Assembly (NCBI RefSeq): GCF_014284365.1
Contig: NZ_JACOGG010000004.1
Location: 62,001-126,000, forward strand
Source: Cognatundibacterium rugosum
GTDB taxonomy: Bacteria; Pseudomonadota; Gammaproteobacteria; Burkholderiales; Burkholderiaceae_D
Length of the DNA: 64,000 nucleotides
Reading direction: 5' to 3'
Positions 38,107 to 48,818 of this stretch are shown here, piece by piece. Under the pieces are notes generated by a model, which saw only the letters and a program-made list of their open reading frames with translations, was not told where the DNA came from and searched no databases. Made by a program: the position numbers and the translations under genes. Position 1 is the stretch's first letter. Every line of letters starts with the position of its first letter.

Positions 38107-39320
38107 AAGCGGCCTCCGCGCATCAGTACCCTGTTTTCAAAATCGACCCGTAACAAAATCGCCAGTCCTACACAGTTAATCATCACACCTGAACCACCAT
38201 AACTCATTAACGGCAAAGTCAGTCCTTTGGTTGGCAGCAAGCCCAGGTTCACCCCCATATTAATGAAGGTCTGTACGCCTATCCATAAACCGATACCCTT
38301 GGCAGTCAGGCCGGCAAAAGTCTGATCCAGCGCGATCGCCTGACGGCCGATTTCAAAGGCGCGTTTGACCAAAAAATAAAACAGCAGGATCACGGCAGTC
38401 ACACCGAAGAAGCCTAACTCCTCACCGATCACCGCCAGCAGAAAATCGGTATGCGCTTCCGGCAGATAATGCAGTTTCTCTACGCTGGCACCGAGACCGA
38501 CACCAAAAATTTCTCCACGGCCAAAAGCGATCAGAGAGTGCGTGAGCTGGTAAGCCTTACCGAGCGCATGATCTTCCTGGAAAGGGCTCAGGTAAGCAAA
38601 AATCCGCTCCCTGCGCCACGGCGACAACACAATCACCATGGTGAAAATACCGACCAGCATCGCTGCAATACCGCCGAACCAGACTCCATTAATCCCACCC
38701 AAAAATAAGATGCCCATCGCGATCACCGCGATCACCATGAAGGCCCCCATATCCGGTTCTGCCAGCAGCAATAATCCGACCACTGCGACCGCCGCCATCA
38801 TAGGCAGAAAGCCCTTGGTCAGTTTATGCATGTATTCCTGCTTCCTGACCGTGTAATCAGCCGCATACAACACCATGAACATTTTCATGAATTCCGACGG
38901 CTGCAGGTTGAGCACCTTCAGAGAAATCCAGCGTTTCGCACCATTGACCCCCTTACCCAGACCCGGCACCAGCACGATGACCAGTAAAATCAGGGTGGCA
39001 ACAAACAAATACGGCGCCAGTTTTTGCCAGGTAGCAACCGGAATCCGAAAGGCAAAAGCACCAGCCACAACAGAAATCAAAATAAACATCGCCTGCCGCA
39101 GCAGGAAGTGGTTGTTCTTGTAATTCGCGTATTTCGGCGAATCCGGTAAAGCAATCGAGGCGGAATACACCATGACCATACCGAATAACATCAGTATCAT
39201 GGTGACCCACACCAGCAGCTCATCGTAGTTCATCATTTTGGAACGATGCACCAGCTGCGTCTCCGGCCCGGGAGCCGAAAACGGAAGTAATTTCTGCAAT
39301 GGAAGCAATAATTGCTTCAT
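38103..39320 (-). CDS. ftsW: Peptidoglycan polymerase FtsW
   Basis: A 405-residue SEDS-family membrane glycosyltransferase that polymerises lipid II at the septum with FtsI. It has about ten membrane helices. A cytoplasmic N-terminal extension of about 35 residues precedes the first helix. The SEDS core is visible in [27 protein letters not shown] with its catalytic-region residues, and [17 protein letters not shown] near the C-terminus. The first base of its ATG is the last base of the murD stop. Confidence 0.96.
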   Translation of the reverse strand: MKQLLLPLQKLLPFSAPGPETQLVHRSKMMNYDELLVWVTMILMLFGMVMVYSASIALPDSPKYANYKNNHFLLRQAMFILISVVAGAFAFRIPVATWQKLAPYLFVATLILLVIVLVPGLGKGVNGAKRWISLKVLNLQPSEFMKMFMVLYAADYTVRKQEYMHKLTKGFLPMMAAVAVVGLLLLAEPDMGAFMVIAVIAMGILFLGGINGVWFGGIAAMLVGIFTMVIVLSPWRRERIFAYLSPFQEDHALGKAYQLTHSLIAFGRGEIFGVGLGASVEKLHYLPEAHTDFLLAVIGEELGFFGVTAVILLFYFLVKRAFEIGRQAIALDQTFAGLTAKGIGLWIGVQTFINMGVNLGLLPTKGLTLPLMSYGGSGVMINCVGLAILLRVDFENRVLMRGGRL

Positions 39321-40822
39321 CAGCAGACCTCCCCGCGTTCCAGCGCGATCTCACGCACGCTGGCAATGAACACTTCAGCACGGTGTGCATAATTACGGAA
39401 CATGTCCAGACTGGCGCATGCTGGCGATAACAACACGATGTCGCCTTCCTGTGCCATCACAGCGGCCGCTGCAGTAGCGGCTTCCAGTGTGGCATGGTCT
39501 TGCAGCTCCACACCGGACTCTGTCAATACCTGACGTAACACGTCTTTGTCTTTACCGATCAGCAGTACCGCTTTGGTGTAGCGACTGACCGGATCGCTTA
39601 AAGGAGAAAAATCCTGCCCCTTACCATCACCACCGGCGATCAACACAATGCGTCGGGCACCCGCGCCTAATTGTTGCCCCAGTCCGGTTAAGGCAGCGAC
39701 GGTAGCACCAACATTGGTGCCCTTACTGTCATCGACGTAATCGACGCCTGCCACCGTCGCGACGGTCTCTACCCGATGCGGTTCACCTTTGTAGTCACGC
39801 AGCGCATGCAGTAAAGGCGCCAGCGGCAAACCGATGCCACGGCATAGTGCCAGCGCAGCCAGCGCATTGCTGGCATTATGCTGGCCACGGATCTGCAAGG
39901 CATCGACCGGCATTAAGCGCGTCAAAATCACGGGAATTTCTTCCGCTTCTTTTTTCTTGCGACGACTGCTCACGACCGGTATATCTTCAGCCGGATTCGC
40001 GGTAACCAGCCAGGTCATACCATGTTCATGTAACAGACCAAGATCATGCAGATAATCAGGTGCGGAACAACCGAAACTCACCACCGCAGCACCGCTCTTA
40101 GCCATGATCATGACTTGCGCATCATCGCGATTGAGTACCTGTATGGTGCCTTCGCCAAATATTCTGGCCTTGTCCTGACTATATGCCGTCAGGCTGCCAT
40201 GCCAGTCCAGATGATCCTGGCTGATATTTAATACCGTTGCCACATCCGGTTTCAGGCTATAGGTGCTGTGCAACTGGAAGCTGGATAATTCCAGCACCCA
40301 GACCTGCGGTAACGTCTGCTGCTCCACACATTCGAGCAAGACGTCCAGTACCGCCGGGCTGATATTGCCCGCAATCCGGGTTTGCAAGCCTGCGCGTTCA
40401 CACAATAGACCAACCATGCTGGTCACTGTGGTCTTACCATTGGTGCCGGTGATCGCAATCACTTTGGGTTGGTAAGCAGTTTGTTCACGCAACGCCTGCA
40501 AAGCCTGTGCGAAGATTTCCATCTCGCCCCAGACCGGGATTTGACGTTCCTGCGCCAGCGGCAGCAAGCTGGCTAATTCTTTACCGGGTGCCAGACCAGG
40601 ACTGACAGCAATCAGCGTGATCCCATCCAGCAACGAAGGCTGAAACTCACCGGGCACGAACTCCACCGCGTCAGACAGCGCCTGCAGCGCAGGCAAACGC
40701 TCAGGCTGGCTACGTGTATCTGCCACACGCAGGGTGGCACCGGCACGCAACAACCAGCGCGCCATTGCCAGACCGGACTCACCGAGTCCCAGAACCAGTA
40801 CGTGTTGATCAGAATAATTCAT
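39320..40822 (-). CDS. murD: UDP-N-acetylmuramoylalanine--D-glutamate ligase
   Basis: A 500-residue Mur ligase that adds D-Glu. [21 protein letters not shown] opens the protein, [15 protein letters not shown] is the P-loop, and [19 protein letters not shown] the C-terminal motif. It is about 60 residues longer than the E. coli enzyme (438). A basic insertion with [12 protein letters not shown] lies in the middle domain near residue 290. Upstream mraY is 63 bases away. Confidence 0.96.
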   Translation of the reverse strand: MNYSDQHVLVLGLGESGLAMARWLLRAGATLRVADTRSQPERLPALQALSDAVEFVPGEFQPSLLDGITLIAVSPGLAPGKELASLLPLAQERQIPVWGEMEIFAQALQALREQTAYQPKVIAITGTNGKTTVTSMVGLLCERAGLQTRIAGNISPAVLDVLLECVEQQTLPQVWVLELSSFQLHSTYSLKPDVATVLNISQDHLDWHGSLTAYSQDKARIFGEGTIQVLNRDDAQVMIMAKSGAAVVSFGCSAPDYLHDLGLLHEHGMTWLVTANPAEDIPVVSSRRKKKEAEEIPVILTRLMPVDALQIRGQHNASNALAALALCRGIGLPLAPLLHALRDYKGEPHRVETVATVAGVDYVDDSKGTNVGATVAALTGLGQQLGAGARRIVLIAGGDGKGQDFSPLSDPVSRYTKAVLLIGKDKDVLRQVLTESGVELQDHATLEAATAAAAVMAQEGDIVLLSPACASLDMFRNYAHRAEVFIASVREIALERGEVC

Positions 40823-40885
40823 ACCCGGCTACATCCACTTTTTCTCAATAACGATACAAAAAAACGACCCGCTTTGCGCATTGGA

Positions 40886-42055
40886 TTAACGCAGTTTCAG
40901 CGACGACAAACCGATCAGCACCAACAACATGGTAATGATCCAGAAGCGCACCACCACCTGCGTTTCCTTCCAGCCTTTCTTCTCAAAATGATGATGCAGT
41001 GGCGCCATCAGGAATAAGCGGCGACCAGCGCCATAGCGCTTTTTGGTGAACTTAAAATACGAAACCTGCAAGATAATGGACAGGGTTTCAGCAACAAAAA
41101 TACCGCCCATGATGAACAGCACGATTTCCTGTCTGACGATCACAGCGATCGTTCCCAAAGCACCGCCCAGCGCCAGCGCGCCAACGTCACCCATGAATAC
41201 CTGCGCCGGATGGGCGTTAAACCACAGAAAGGCCAAACCGGCACCTGCCATCGCGCCACAGAAAATCAGCAACTCACCGGCACCCGGAATATAGGGAATC
41301 AACAGGTATTTGGAATACACCACGTGACCGGATAAATACGCAAACAAGCCCAGCGCCACACCGACCATGATGATAGGCATAATCGCCAGACCATCCAGAC
41401 CATCGGTGAAGTTCACTGCATTTGAGGTGCCCACAATCACGCAATAGGTCAGGAAAATAAAGCCCCAGACGCCCAGCGGATAACTGATCGATTTAAAGAA
41501 AGGCACGATCAGATCGGCCTTAGGTGGCAGGTACATGCTGAAACCTGACTGTACCCAGGCGTAAATCAACTCCAGAATTTTAGAGCCGCTTGGCGCAGAT
41601 ACCGAAAACGCGAGGTAAAACGCAGCTGCAATACCAATCACCGATTGCCAGAAATACTTTTCACGCGAACGCATGCCTTCCGGATCTTTGTGCACCACCT
41701 TACGGTAATCATCGACCCAGCCGATCGCGCCATATCCCAAAGTCACGATCAGCACGATCCAGACAAAACGGTTACTCAGATCGGCCCACAACAAGGTAGA
41801 AATCCCTATCGACAGCAAAATCAAAGCGCCGCCCATGGTCGGCGTACCGGATTTGACCAGATGCGTTTCCATTCCATAGCCGCGCACCGCCTGGCCAACT
41901 TTCATGCGGGTCAGCATACGTATCACCGCCGGTCCGGCAAAAATGCCGATCGACAGTGCAGTCATGGTGGCGAATACCGCGCGAAAGGTGATGAATCCAA
42001 AGACGCGTAGCAATCCCAGATCTGACTTAAAATATTCTGCTAACCAAAGCAACAT
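40886..42055 (-). CDS. mraY: Phospho-N-acetylmuramoyl-pentapeptide-transferase
   Basis: A 389-residue membrane enzyme that moves phospho-MurNAc-pentapeptide from UDP to undecaprenyl phosphate, making lipid I. It has about ten helices. Conserved blocks are [12 protein letters not shown], the Mg-binding [24 protein letters not shown], and the C-terminal [14 protein letters not shown] loop. It sits 18 bases downstream of murF. Confidence 0.97.
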   Translation of the reverse strand: MLLWLAEYFKSDLGLLRVFGFITFRAVFATMTALSIGIFAGPAVIRMLTRMKVGQAVRGYGMETHLVKSGTPTMGGALILLSIGISTLLWADLSNRFVWIVLIVTLGYGAIGWVDDYRKVVHKDPEGMRSREKYFWQSVIGIAAAFYLAFSVSAPSGSKILELIYAWVQSGFSMYLPPKADLIVPFFKSISYPLGVWGFIFLTYCVIVGTSNAVNFTDGLDGLAIMPIIMVGVALGLFAYLSGHVVYSKYLLIPYIPGAGELLIFCGAMAGAGLAFLWFNAHPAQVFMGDVGALALGGALGTIAVIVRQEIVLFIMGGIFVAETLSIILQVSYFKFTKKRYGAGRRLFLMAPLHHHFEKKGWKETQVVVRFWIITMLLVLIGLSSLKLR

Positions 42056-42073
42056 GCTAAAAACTTTCTTTTG

Positions 42074-43468
42074 TTATTGGTGTGTTGATACAAATTCGGT
42101 CTGGCTCGCCAGATATTGCACGACCCTTTCCATTTTCATGAAGCGTGAGCCTTTCACCAGCACAGTGCAGTCTGCTGTGAGTGCGGCTGCCAGCGCGCTT
42201 TGCAGCCCCTCTACGTTGGCAAAATGTTGCGCACCTGCGCCATAAGCACTGACCGCATGCGCCACCAGCTCGCCCAGCAAGTACAGATGGGTGATGCCGG
42301 ACTCGCGTGCATACGCACCGATCTCGGCATGAAACTGCGGCCCGTTCACGCCCACTTCGCCCATATCACCGAGCACCAGTATGCGTGGTCCGGCCGACTG
42401 GCGCAGCACATCGATTGCAGCGCGCACCGAATCCGGATTGGCGTTATACGTGTCATCGATCAGCAGCGCGCCATTGCACAGGGTTTGCGCCTGCAGTCTG
42501 CCTTTGACAGGCGCAAATGCTTCCAGCCCCTGCACAATTTGTGCATCTGCTATCCCTATCGCCAGACAGCAGGCAGCAGCAGCCAAGGCATTCAGCACAT
42601 TGTGTTCACCGGCCGCATGCAAACGTATACTGAGGCTGCGCCCCAGAAAACTGGCCGTCAACAAACTGCCAAATTGTTGCGGCACATAGCAGGCACTGAC
42701 TTCCGCCTCTGCCTGCAAACCAAAACGCAGAATACGGCGCTGACCGGACTCTTTCGCATACGCGGTCCACAAGGCGCTGTACTCATCTGCATACGGGAAT
42801 ACCGCCACGCCATCCTGAGGCAAGGCAAGGATGGCTGAACCATTTTCTTCTGCCACGGCCTGCACCGTCTGCATAAATTCCTGATGTTCTCGTTGTGCGT
42901 TATTGACCAGCACGACACCGGGTTGTGCAACTGAAGCCAGCAAGGCAATTTCACCGGGATGATTCATGCCCATTTCTATCACCGCAGCACGATGTTGCGA
43001 TGTCAGTCCGAGCAAGGTTAGCGGCACGCCGATTTCATTATTCAGATTGCCGCTGGTCGACAGGCGGGCAGTTTCACCAAACGCAGTCGCCAAAATCGAG
43101 GCGATCATCTCTTTCACGGTGGTCTTACCATTACTGCCAGTGACACCGATTACAGGCAAAGTAAATTGCTGACGCCAGTAACGCCCGGTTTCTGCCAGTG
43201 CCAGCTTGGTATCCGGCACGATGATGGCAGGCAGTGCAAAATTGGCCGGCACGCGTTCAGCGATAACGGCAGCAGCACTGGAGCTGGCAACCTGCTCAAG
43301 AAAATCATGCGCATCAAAATTGTCGCCGCGCAGCGCCACGAATAAATTACCTGGCGCAATACGGCGGCTGTCAGTCGTCACACCGCTTAGGCTGACATCG
43401 GCAGTCAGGTTGGTATGGAAGCGAGCCTGGCTGAGTGCGGGCAATAAGTGCTGTAGCGTGGTTTGCAT
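42074..43468 (-). CDS. murF: UDP-MurNAc-tripeptide--D-alanyl-D-alanine ligase
   Basis: A 464-residue Mur ligase that adds the D-Ala-D-Ala dipeptide made by the DdlB encoded at 34607. VTGSNGKTTVKEMIASIL is the P-loop, NLNNEIGVPLTLL the substrate region, and DDTYNANPDSVRAAIDVL the central motif. Its ATG uses the last base of the murE stop (TAATG). Confidence 0.97.
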   Translation of the reverse strand: MQTTLQHLLPALSQARFHTNLTADVSLSGVTTDSRRIAPGNLFVALRGDNFDAHDFLEQVASSSAAAVIAERVPANFALPAIIVPDTKLALAETGRYWRQQFTLPVIGVTGSNGKTTVKEMIASILATAFGETARLSTSGNLNNEIGVPLTLLGLTSQHRAAVIEMGMNHPGEIALLASVAQPGVVLVNNAQREHQEFMQTVQAVAEENGSAILALPQDGVAVFPYADEYSALWTAYAKESGQRRILRFGLQAEAEVSACYVPQQFGSLLTASFLGRSLSIRLHAAGEHNVLNALAAAACCLAIGIADAQIVQGLEAFAPVKGRLQAQTLCNGALLIDDTYNANPDSVRAAIDVLRQSAGPRILVLGDMGEVGVNGPQFHAEIGAYARESGITHLYLLGELVAHAVSAYGAGAQHFANVEGLQSALAAALTADCTVLVKGSRFMKMERVVQYLASQTEFVSTHQ

Positions 43469-44988
43469 TAGGAAGTCCTCTTCATGCTGGTAGCGACCGT
43501 GGCCAGCGCCAGCGAGGCGTGCTCCTGATCAGAAAATGGCCATTTTTTTCCCTGAATATCCTGATAGGTTTCGTGGCCTTTACCAGCGAGCAGAATGACA
43601 TCGTGGTCGCTCGCATGTTTGATTGCATACAAAATGGCAGATGCGCGGTCTTCGATCACATGCGCCTGACGGCGCATACCCGCCACAATCTGAGCGATGA
43701 TGGCGGATGGATCTTCGGTGCGCGGATTATCACTGGTCACTACAACATGCTGTGCGGTTTCTGCGACCAGTCCCATCTGCGGACGCTTGCCCGGATCCCG
43801 GTCACCGCCGCAACCAAAGACACACCAGAGCTGGCCTGCGCGTTCAGTCGCTACCGGCAGCAAAGTTTCCAGTGTTTTTTGCAAAGCATCCGGTGTGTGT
43901 GCGTAATCGATCACGACCATGGCGTGGCCAGGCGAACCGAGTAATTGCATACGACCAGGAACCGGCTCCAGCTTTTCGATTACTGCCACTGCTTTGGCGA
44001 ATGGAATGCCCTTAGCCAGCAGTACGGCAATCACACCGAGTACATTGCTGATATTGAAGCGGCCAATCAATTGTGTCTTGACCTGGGCATGACCAAATGG
44101 GGAATCGAGATGAAAGCTGGTACCGGCATGGCTAGTCTTCAAATGTGTAGCCAGCAGTGTTGCGCTGCCATCTTCTGCATTTTTTTCCAGGCTATAACTC
44201 AGCACATTCACTGCAGGATGCTGCTCACGTACATGCTGCAGCATTTGCATTCCAAATGCGTCATCCAGATTCACGATCGCATTTTTCAGGCCTGACCAGT
44301 CAAACAAACGCTGCTTCGCCGCTGCGTAGTTCTGCATATCGCCGTGATAATCGAGATGGTCACGGGTCAGATTAGTCAGCAAGGCAGTATCAAAATGCAT
44401 GGCATTCAAACGCCCCTGATCCAGTCCTATCGACGACACCTCAATTGCCAGTGCCTGCGCCCCCTGATCGCGCAAGCCACCTAAGGCCCGCTGTAGTTGT
44501 ATCGCATCCGGTGTAGTGAAGCCAGTTTCCTGCAAATGCGCGACGCTGCCCTGCTGATACAGTCCCACGCCCAGCGTGCCGATGACAGCGGTATCGCATT
44601 TAAGCTGAGACAAAGCCTTTGCTATCCATTGCGTACATGAAGTCTTGCCATTGGTGCCAGTGACGCCCACAGTATGCATAGACTGGTCAGGATGCGCGTA
44701 CCAGGCAGCCGCCAGCTCTGCGACATGGCTGTGTAAATCCGGTACCGCCAGATGCGGCACGGCCCAGTCAGCTTGCCAGCTAAAATCTGCGGCTTCATAG
44801 ACGATAGCCGCTGCACCCTGCTCTATGGCTTGCGCGATGAAATGACGGCCATCACCCTGATGGGTCAGCAGCGCGAAAAATACGTCACCCGCCAGTATCT
44901 GTCGGGAATTCGAACACAGCTGCGCACCTGTCGCATGCGTTCTGAGCCAGTTTAAAATTTCGTTCATGGAGACATCGGTGTTGATCAT
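43468..44988 (-). CDS. murE: UDP-MurNAc-L-Ala-D-Glu--meso-diaminopimelate ligase
   Basis: A 506-residue Mur ligase for the third peptide residue. VTGTNGKTSCTQWIAKAL is the P-loop. DNPRTEDPSAIIAQIV matches the DNPR motif that selects meso-diaminopimelate over lysine, so the wall should be DAP-type. The start at 44988 overlaps the ftsI stop (TAATG); the Met at 44967 is an alternative. murF follows with the same TAATG overlap. Confidence 0.96.
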   Translation of the reverse strand: MINTDVSMNEILNWLRTHATGAQLCSNSRQILAGDVFFALLTHQGDGRHFIAQAIEQGAAAIVYEAADFSWQADWAVPHLAVPDLHSHVAELAAAWYAHPDQSMHTVGVTGTNGKTSCTQWIAKALSQLKCDTAVIGTLGVGLYQQGSVAHLQETGFTTPDAIQLQRALGGLRDQGAQALAIEVSSIGLDQGRLNAMHFDTALLTNLTRDHLDYHGDMQNYAAAKQRLFDWSGLKNAIVNLDDAFGMQMLQHVREQHPAVNVLSYSLEKNAEDGSATLLATHLKTSHAGTSFHLDSPFGHAQVKTQLIGRFNISNVLGVIAVLLAKGIPFAKAVAVIEKLEPVPGRMQLLGSPGHAMVVIDYAHTPDALQKTLETLLPVATERAGQLWCVFGCGGDRDPGKRPQMGLVAETAQHVVVTSDNPRTEDPSAIIAQIVAGMRRQAHVIEDRASAILYAIKHASDHDVILLAGKGHETYQDIQGKKWPFSDQEHASLALATVATSMKRTS

Positions 44989-46751
44989 TACATGCTCTCC
45001 TGTACACTGGTATCAGGAATAATCCTGGTCACTGAAGAGTCAGGAGGAACATTCATAGAGCGCAAAACATTGGCCGTGATGGTAGCAAATACCGGTGCGG
45101 CGACTACACCGCCGTAATAGCCACCGACAGTCGGCTCATCGATCATTACTGCGACAATCACACGTGGATTAGAAACCGGTGCAAAGCCAACGAAATCACC
45201 TACGTATTTTTTGACGTAATGACCGCCTTCAAGTTTATGTGCGGTACCGGTTTTACCGGCCACCCGATAGCCAGCGATACGAGCCTGGGGTGCAGTCCCG
45301 CCCGGTTCAGTCACCGATTCCATCATCAGACGCATTTGCTGCGCGGTTTTTTCGGAAATCACACGCTGACCACGCGGCATTTCTGTCGTTTTTTCAAAGG
45401 TCAAGGGAATCAGATCGCCATTGCGTGCAAAGATGGTGTAAGCACGCGCCATCTGGATCAGCGATACCGACACACCATGGCCATAGCTCATCGTCGCCTG
45501 TTCGATAGGACGCCAGTTTTTGTGGTTACGTAAGCGACCTGCGACTGCACCGGGGAAACCGATTTTCGGCTGCTGACCAAAGCCAACGGTGGTAAATAGC
45601 TCCCACATTTCTTTAGGCGGCATTTGCAACGCCATTTTGACAGTGCCGATGTTTGAAGATTTCTGTATCACCTGAGATACTGTCAGCGAGCCTTGTTTAT
45701 GCGCATCGTGTATCGTTTCCGGACCGATTTTCATCACGCCAGGTGCAGTTTCTATGATAGTGTCCGGCGTCACACGTCCGGTTTCCAGCGCCCATGCGAC
45801 CGGAAACGGCTTCATGGTCGAACCGGGTTCAAAGGTATCGGTCAGTACCCGGTTACGCAATTGTGCACCGGTCAGTACTGAACGGTCATTCGGGTTATAA
45901 GTAGGCAGGTTCACCAGCGCCAGCACTTCGCCAGTCTGTACATCAATCACAACCGCACCACCGGCCTTGGCTTTATGTTTTTCGACCGCCTGCTTCAGAT
46001 GGGTGAAAGCGATATACTGAATTTTGCTATCTATCGACAGGGTCAGTTCCTTGCCATCATGGGGTTCACGAATCGCCTGTATATCTTCCACGATACGACC
46101 CAGACGGTCTTTGATTACGCGGCGGCTGCCCGGCTTACCTGCCAGATTTTTTTCTGAAGCCAGCTCTATCCCTTCCTGCCCGATATCTTCTACGCTGGTA
46201 AAGCCAACCACATGTGCCATTACCTCACCTTCGGGGTAATAGCGTTTATATTCTTTACGTGCTTCGATACCAGGGATGCCCAAAGCCAGAATTTTTTCCG
46301 CCACTGGCATTTCAACCTGACGCTTCAGGTACACCAGCTGACGGTCAGAATCGAGCTTCTTACGCAAGTCGGGCTCGCTCATTTCCAACAGGATGGCCAG
46401 CTGGCTTAATTTGTCTGCGGGTGCAGCACGCACATCTTCCGGATCGGCCCAAATTGCACGCACTGGCACAGAAGACGCCAGCACCTGACCATTTCTGTCC
46501 GTGATTTTGCCGCGCGTGGCAGGCAATTCTATGTTGCGGGTATAACGGCTGGCTCCCTGCTTTTGCAAAAAGTCTGTGCTTTTCACTTGCAGGAATAAAG
46601 CACGTGCGATCAACGCAAAAAACGCGCTGAACAACAGGAACAGCACCAGGCGCGAACGCCAGGTCGGCAGCTTCACTTCCAGTAAAGGATTTGACGCATA
46701 AGCGACACCGCGCGAGGCGGCCGTGCGGGACATGTTGCGGCTGCGGCTCAT
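44988..46751 (-). CDS. ftsI: Septal peptidoglycan transpeptidase FtsI (PBP3)
   Basis: A 587-residue bitopic penicillin-binding protein that cross-links septal peptidoglycan with FtsW. One helix (LVLFLLFSAFFALIARALFL, about 35-54) follows a basic cytoplasmic tail. The dimerisation domain precedes the transpeptidase, which has SxxK as GSTMKPF, SxN as SSN, and KTG as KTGTAHK. It overlaps ftsL by 4 bases. Confidence 0.97.
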   Translation of the reverse strand: MSRSRNMSRTAASRGVAYASNPLLEVKLPTWRSRLVLFLLFSAFFALIARALFLQVKSTDFLQKQGASRYTRNIELPATRGKITDRNGQVLASSVPVRAIWADPEDVRAAPADKLSQLAILLEMSEPDLRKKLDSDRQLVYLKRQVEMPVAEKILALGIPGIEARKEYKRYYPEGEVMAHVVGFTSVEDIGQEGIELASEKNLAGKPGSRRVIKDRLGRIVEDIQAIREPHDGKELTLSIDSKIQYIAFTHLKQAVEKHKAKAGGAVVIDVQTGEVLALVNLPTYNPNDRSVLTGAQLRNRVLTDTFEPGSTMKPFPVAWALETGRVTPDTIIETAPGVMKIGPETIHDAHKQGSLTVSQVIQKSSNIGTVKMALQMPPKEMWELFTTVGFGQQPKIGFPGAVAGRLRNHKNWRPIEQATMSYGHGVSVSLIQMARAYTIFARNGDLIPLTFEKTTEMPRGQRVISEKTAQQMRLMMESVTEPGGTAPQARIAGYRVAGKTGTAHKLEGGHYVKKYVGDFVGFAPVSNPRVIVAVMIDEPTVGGYYGGVVAAPVFATITANVLRSMNVPPDSSVTRIIPDTSVQESM

Positions 46752-47020
46752 TTGACTTCCACCGCTTTCAAATACTGCGTGCGATCGGGTGTGATCGGCA
46801 GCATATTCAGTTCACTGGCAGCTGTGGCCTGGATGCGCGAATGCTTACCCAGCGTAGACTGATCCAGTTTGAGCTGGGTCCATTGCAATTCATACTGGCG
46901 ACTCAAGGTCTGTTCGCGCTCGAGCTCAATAAACAGGCGACGCGCCTGATACTGCGCATTGATCAGCAGTAGTGCACAACTGATCAGCATGGTTGCGAGC
47001 ACGATATTGAGCCTGTTCAT
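46748..47020 (-). CDS. ftsL: Cell division protein FtsL
   Basis: A 90-residue bitopic protein: a very short N-terminus, one helix ([17 protein letters not shown], about 6-22), then a periplasmic leucine-zipper-like coiled coil ([20 protein letters not shown]). It forms the FtsQLB complex that activates FtsWI. It overlaps rsmH and ftsI by 4 bases on each side. It is poorly conserved in sequence but certain from position and architecture. Confidence 0.93.
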   Translation of the reverse strand: MNRLNIVLATMLISCALLLINAQYQARRLFIELEREQTLSRQYELQWTQLKLDQSTLGKHSRIQATAASELNMLPITPDRTQYLKAVEVK

Positions 47021-47979
47021 TGCAAGCCCCCATCCGGCAGACGCTCTGCCACACGTAAAATCGCGGAGCGCGAACGCGGATTCACTGCGATTTCTTGTTC
47101 AGATGGCTTGATACGCTCCACCAGACGCATTTTGGGTTGAGGCAGTTCCGTCTGACGTATAGGCAGGCGGCGGTCAGGTTGCTCGACCTTGACCTTAGAG
47201 GCAAAGAATTGCTTGACGATGCGGTCTTCCAGCGAATGGAAGCTGATCACCGACATACGCGCCTGCGGTGCCAGCGCTGCATAGGCGGCATCCAGACCTA
47301 CTTCGAGATCTTCGAGCTCTTTATTGATGTAAATCCGTATAGCCTGAAAGGTGCGAGTTGCCGGGTCCTTACCCTTCTCGCGAGTTTTGACGGCGTGTGC
47401 GACCAGTTGTGCAAGTTGTCGGGTTCCAGTAATGGGATCCGTTTTCCGGCAAGCAACAATCGCCTTTGCAATCTGAAAAGCAAACCGTTCTTCCCCATAA
47501 TTCTTAATCACCTCCCTGATTTTTTCCTCGTCTTCATGCGCCAGCCATTCTGCTGCTGAGATACCACGGGTGGTATCCATGCGCATATCGAGTGGACCAT
47601 CGGCCCGAAAACTGAATCCACGTGCGGCATCATCCACCTGCGGCGAAGAAATGCCGAGGTCAAGTAACACACCGTCTACGTGCTGTATTTGTAATTGCGC
47701 CAGCGCTTCTGTGATGGTCGCAAAACTGTTGTGTACGATCGTAAAACGCGGATCGCGTATTTCTGCGGCATTGGCGATAGCCTGAGTATCTTTATCAAAC
47801 GCGATCAGACGACCGCGTTCCGATAATTTTTCCAGGATCAGGCGGCTATGCCCGCCACGGCCAAAAGTGCCGTCGATGTAGGTACCATGCGCACGCTCGC
47901 CACTCAGATCGAGGGCATCCACCGCCTCGTGCAAAAGCACGGTGGTGTGCGTGAATTCTGTCGCCTGCTGATTGGTCAT
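47017..47979 (-). CDS. rsmH: 16S rRNA (cytosine-1402-N4) methyltransferase
   Basis: A 320-residue SAM-dependent enzyme (MraW) that methylates C1402 in the ribosomal decoding centre. [13 protein letters not shown], the SAM motif [24 protein letters not shown] and [15 protein letters not shown] are family blocks. It starts 9 bases after mraZ and overlaps ftsL by 4 bases. Confidence 0.97.
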   Translation of the reverse strand: MTNQQATEFTHTTVLLHEAVDALDLSGERAHGTYIDGTFGRGGHSRLILEKLSERGRLIAFDKDTQAIANAAEIRDPRFTIVHNSFATITEALAQLQIQHVDGVLLDLGISSPQVDDAARGFSFRADGPLDMRMDTTRGISAAEWLAHEDEEKIREVIKNYGEERFAFQIAKAIVACRKTDPITGTRQLAQLVAHAVKTREKGKDPATRTFQAIRIYINKELEDLEVGLDAAYAALAPQARMSVISFHSLEDRIVKQFFASKVKVEQPDRRLPIRQTELPQPKMRLVERIKPSEQEIAVNPRSRSAILRVAERLPDGGLQ

Positions 47980-47988
47980 TGCTCGCGA

Positions 47989-48417
47989 TCAGAAAGTGAA
48001 ATTGTTTAAAACATCCGGGGCACCTGCCGCTTTCGCATTGGCTTCATTCTCAGCCAGACGACCGGCATCCCAGATTTCGAAATGGCTACCCATGCCTAAC
48101 AGCATGATGTCGCGCTGTATGCCCACTGCATTACGCAACTCGGGTGCCAGCAGGATGCGTCCTGCACTATCCATGTCGACATCAAAGGCATTCCCGAGAA
48201 AAATGCGCTTCCAGTCACGCGCCTGAATCGGCCAGGCAGCGATTTGTTCACGGTGGGATTCCCAGGTAGGGCGCGGAAACAGCAACAGACAACCGTCGGG
48301 ATGACGGGTCAGGGTGATTTGCCCCTGATAGCGTTCGCTCAGGGCATCACGATAGCGCGCAGGAATACTCATCCTGCCTTTCGCATCGAGATTGAGTGCG
48401 GATGGACCCTGAAACAC
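47989..48417 (-). CDS. mraZ: Transcriptional regulator MraZ
   Basis: A 142-residue AbrB-fold DNA-binding protein with two SpoVT-like repeats ([19 protein letters not shown], and [16 protein letters not shown]). In E. coli it represses the dcw promoter by binding GTGGG-type repeats. The GTG at 48417 is chosen: the family starts at this point ([11 protein letters not shown]), and AAGG lies about 9 bases upstream. A longer ATG frame to 48495 would run through the operator region. Its target boxes lie at 48489-48523. Confidence 0.95.
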   Translation of the reverse strand: MFQGPSALNLDAKGRMSIPARYRDALSERYQGQITLTRHPDGCLLLFPRPTWESHREQIAAWPIQARDWKRIFLGNAFDVDMDSAGRILLAPELRNAVGIQRDIMLLGMGSHFEIWDAGRLAENEANAKAAGAPDVLNNFTF

Positions 48418-48488
48418 GCTATTTACCTTTTGTCTGAACTTGTACGCGGAAGTGGTTTGGTGAAGATATAAGAATGCTGGGATTTTTT

Positions 48489-48523
48489 CCCACAAAATTA
48501 CACTTTTTCACACTAATGCCCAC
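48489..48523 (-). promoter_or_regulatory. Array of four MraZ boxes upstream of mraZ
   Basis: On the minus strand GTGGG, GTGTG, GTGTA and GTGGG recur with 5-base spacers, an exact 10-base period (plus-strand starts 48519, 48509, 48499, 48489). The outer two are the consensus box and the inner two diverge. TTGTGG overlapping the last box and TTATAT about 18 bases on could be the -35 and -10 of the dcw promoter, so MraZ binding would block it. The array ends 72 bases before the mraZ GTG. Confidence 0.85.
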
Positions 48524-48694
48524 TTTAGAGGATGCATGAGACATGGTCAAGCAAAATTACAGACAAAAAAAAGCAATTTCTTTAATGAAGTCAATGACTT
48601 AGCACGCGACGCCGAATATTTCTAAAATAAAATTCTTAGATAAATGAATGACTTACATCGCTTTGTGCATGTGAGACCTCAGAAATAAACACAA

Positions 48695-48716
48695 AATGCC
48701 GGAATTTTCCGGCATT
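48695..48716. terminator. Hairpin downstream of the GGDEF-EAL gene
   Basis: AATGCCGGAA-TT-TTCCGGCATT is a perfect 10-base-pair stem with T-rich flanks on both strands (ATTTTTT on plus, TTTTGTGTTT on minus). It probably ends the transcript from 52037 before the mraZ promoter. Confidence 0.72.
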
Positions 48717-48818
48717 GATTTTTTACAATTTGGAAGAATTTAAGCGATCTTAGCGACCGCTTCCTGCTTTTTACAGGCGTGAAAAGCGGTCACAGCGGTG
48801 CTTGTGACCTGCTCTGCG

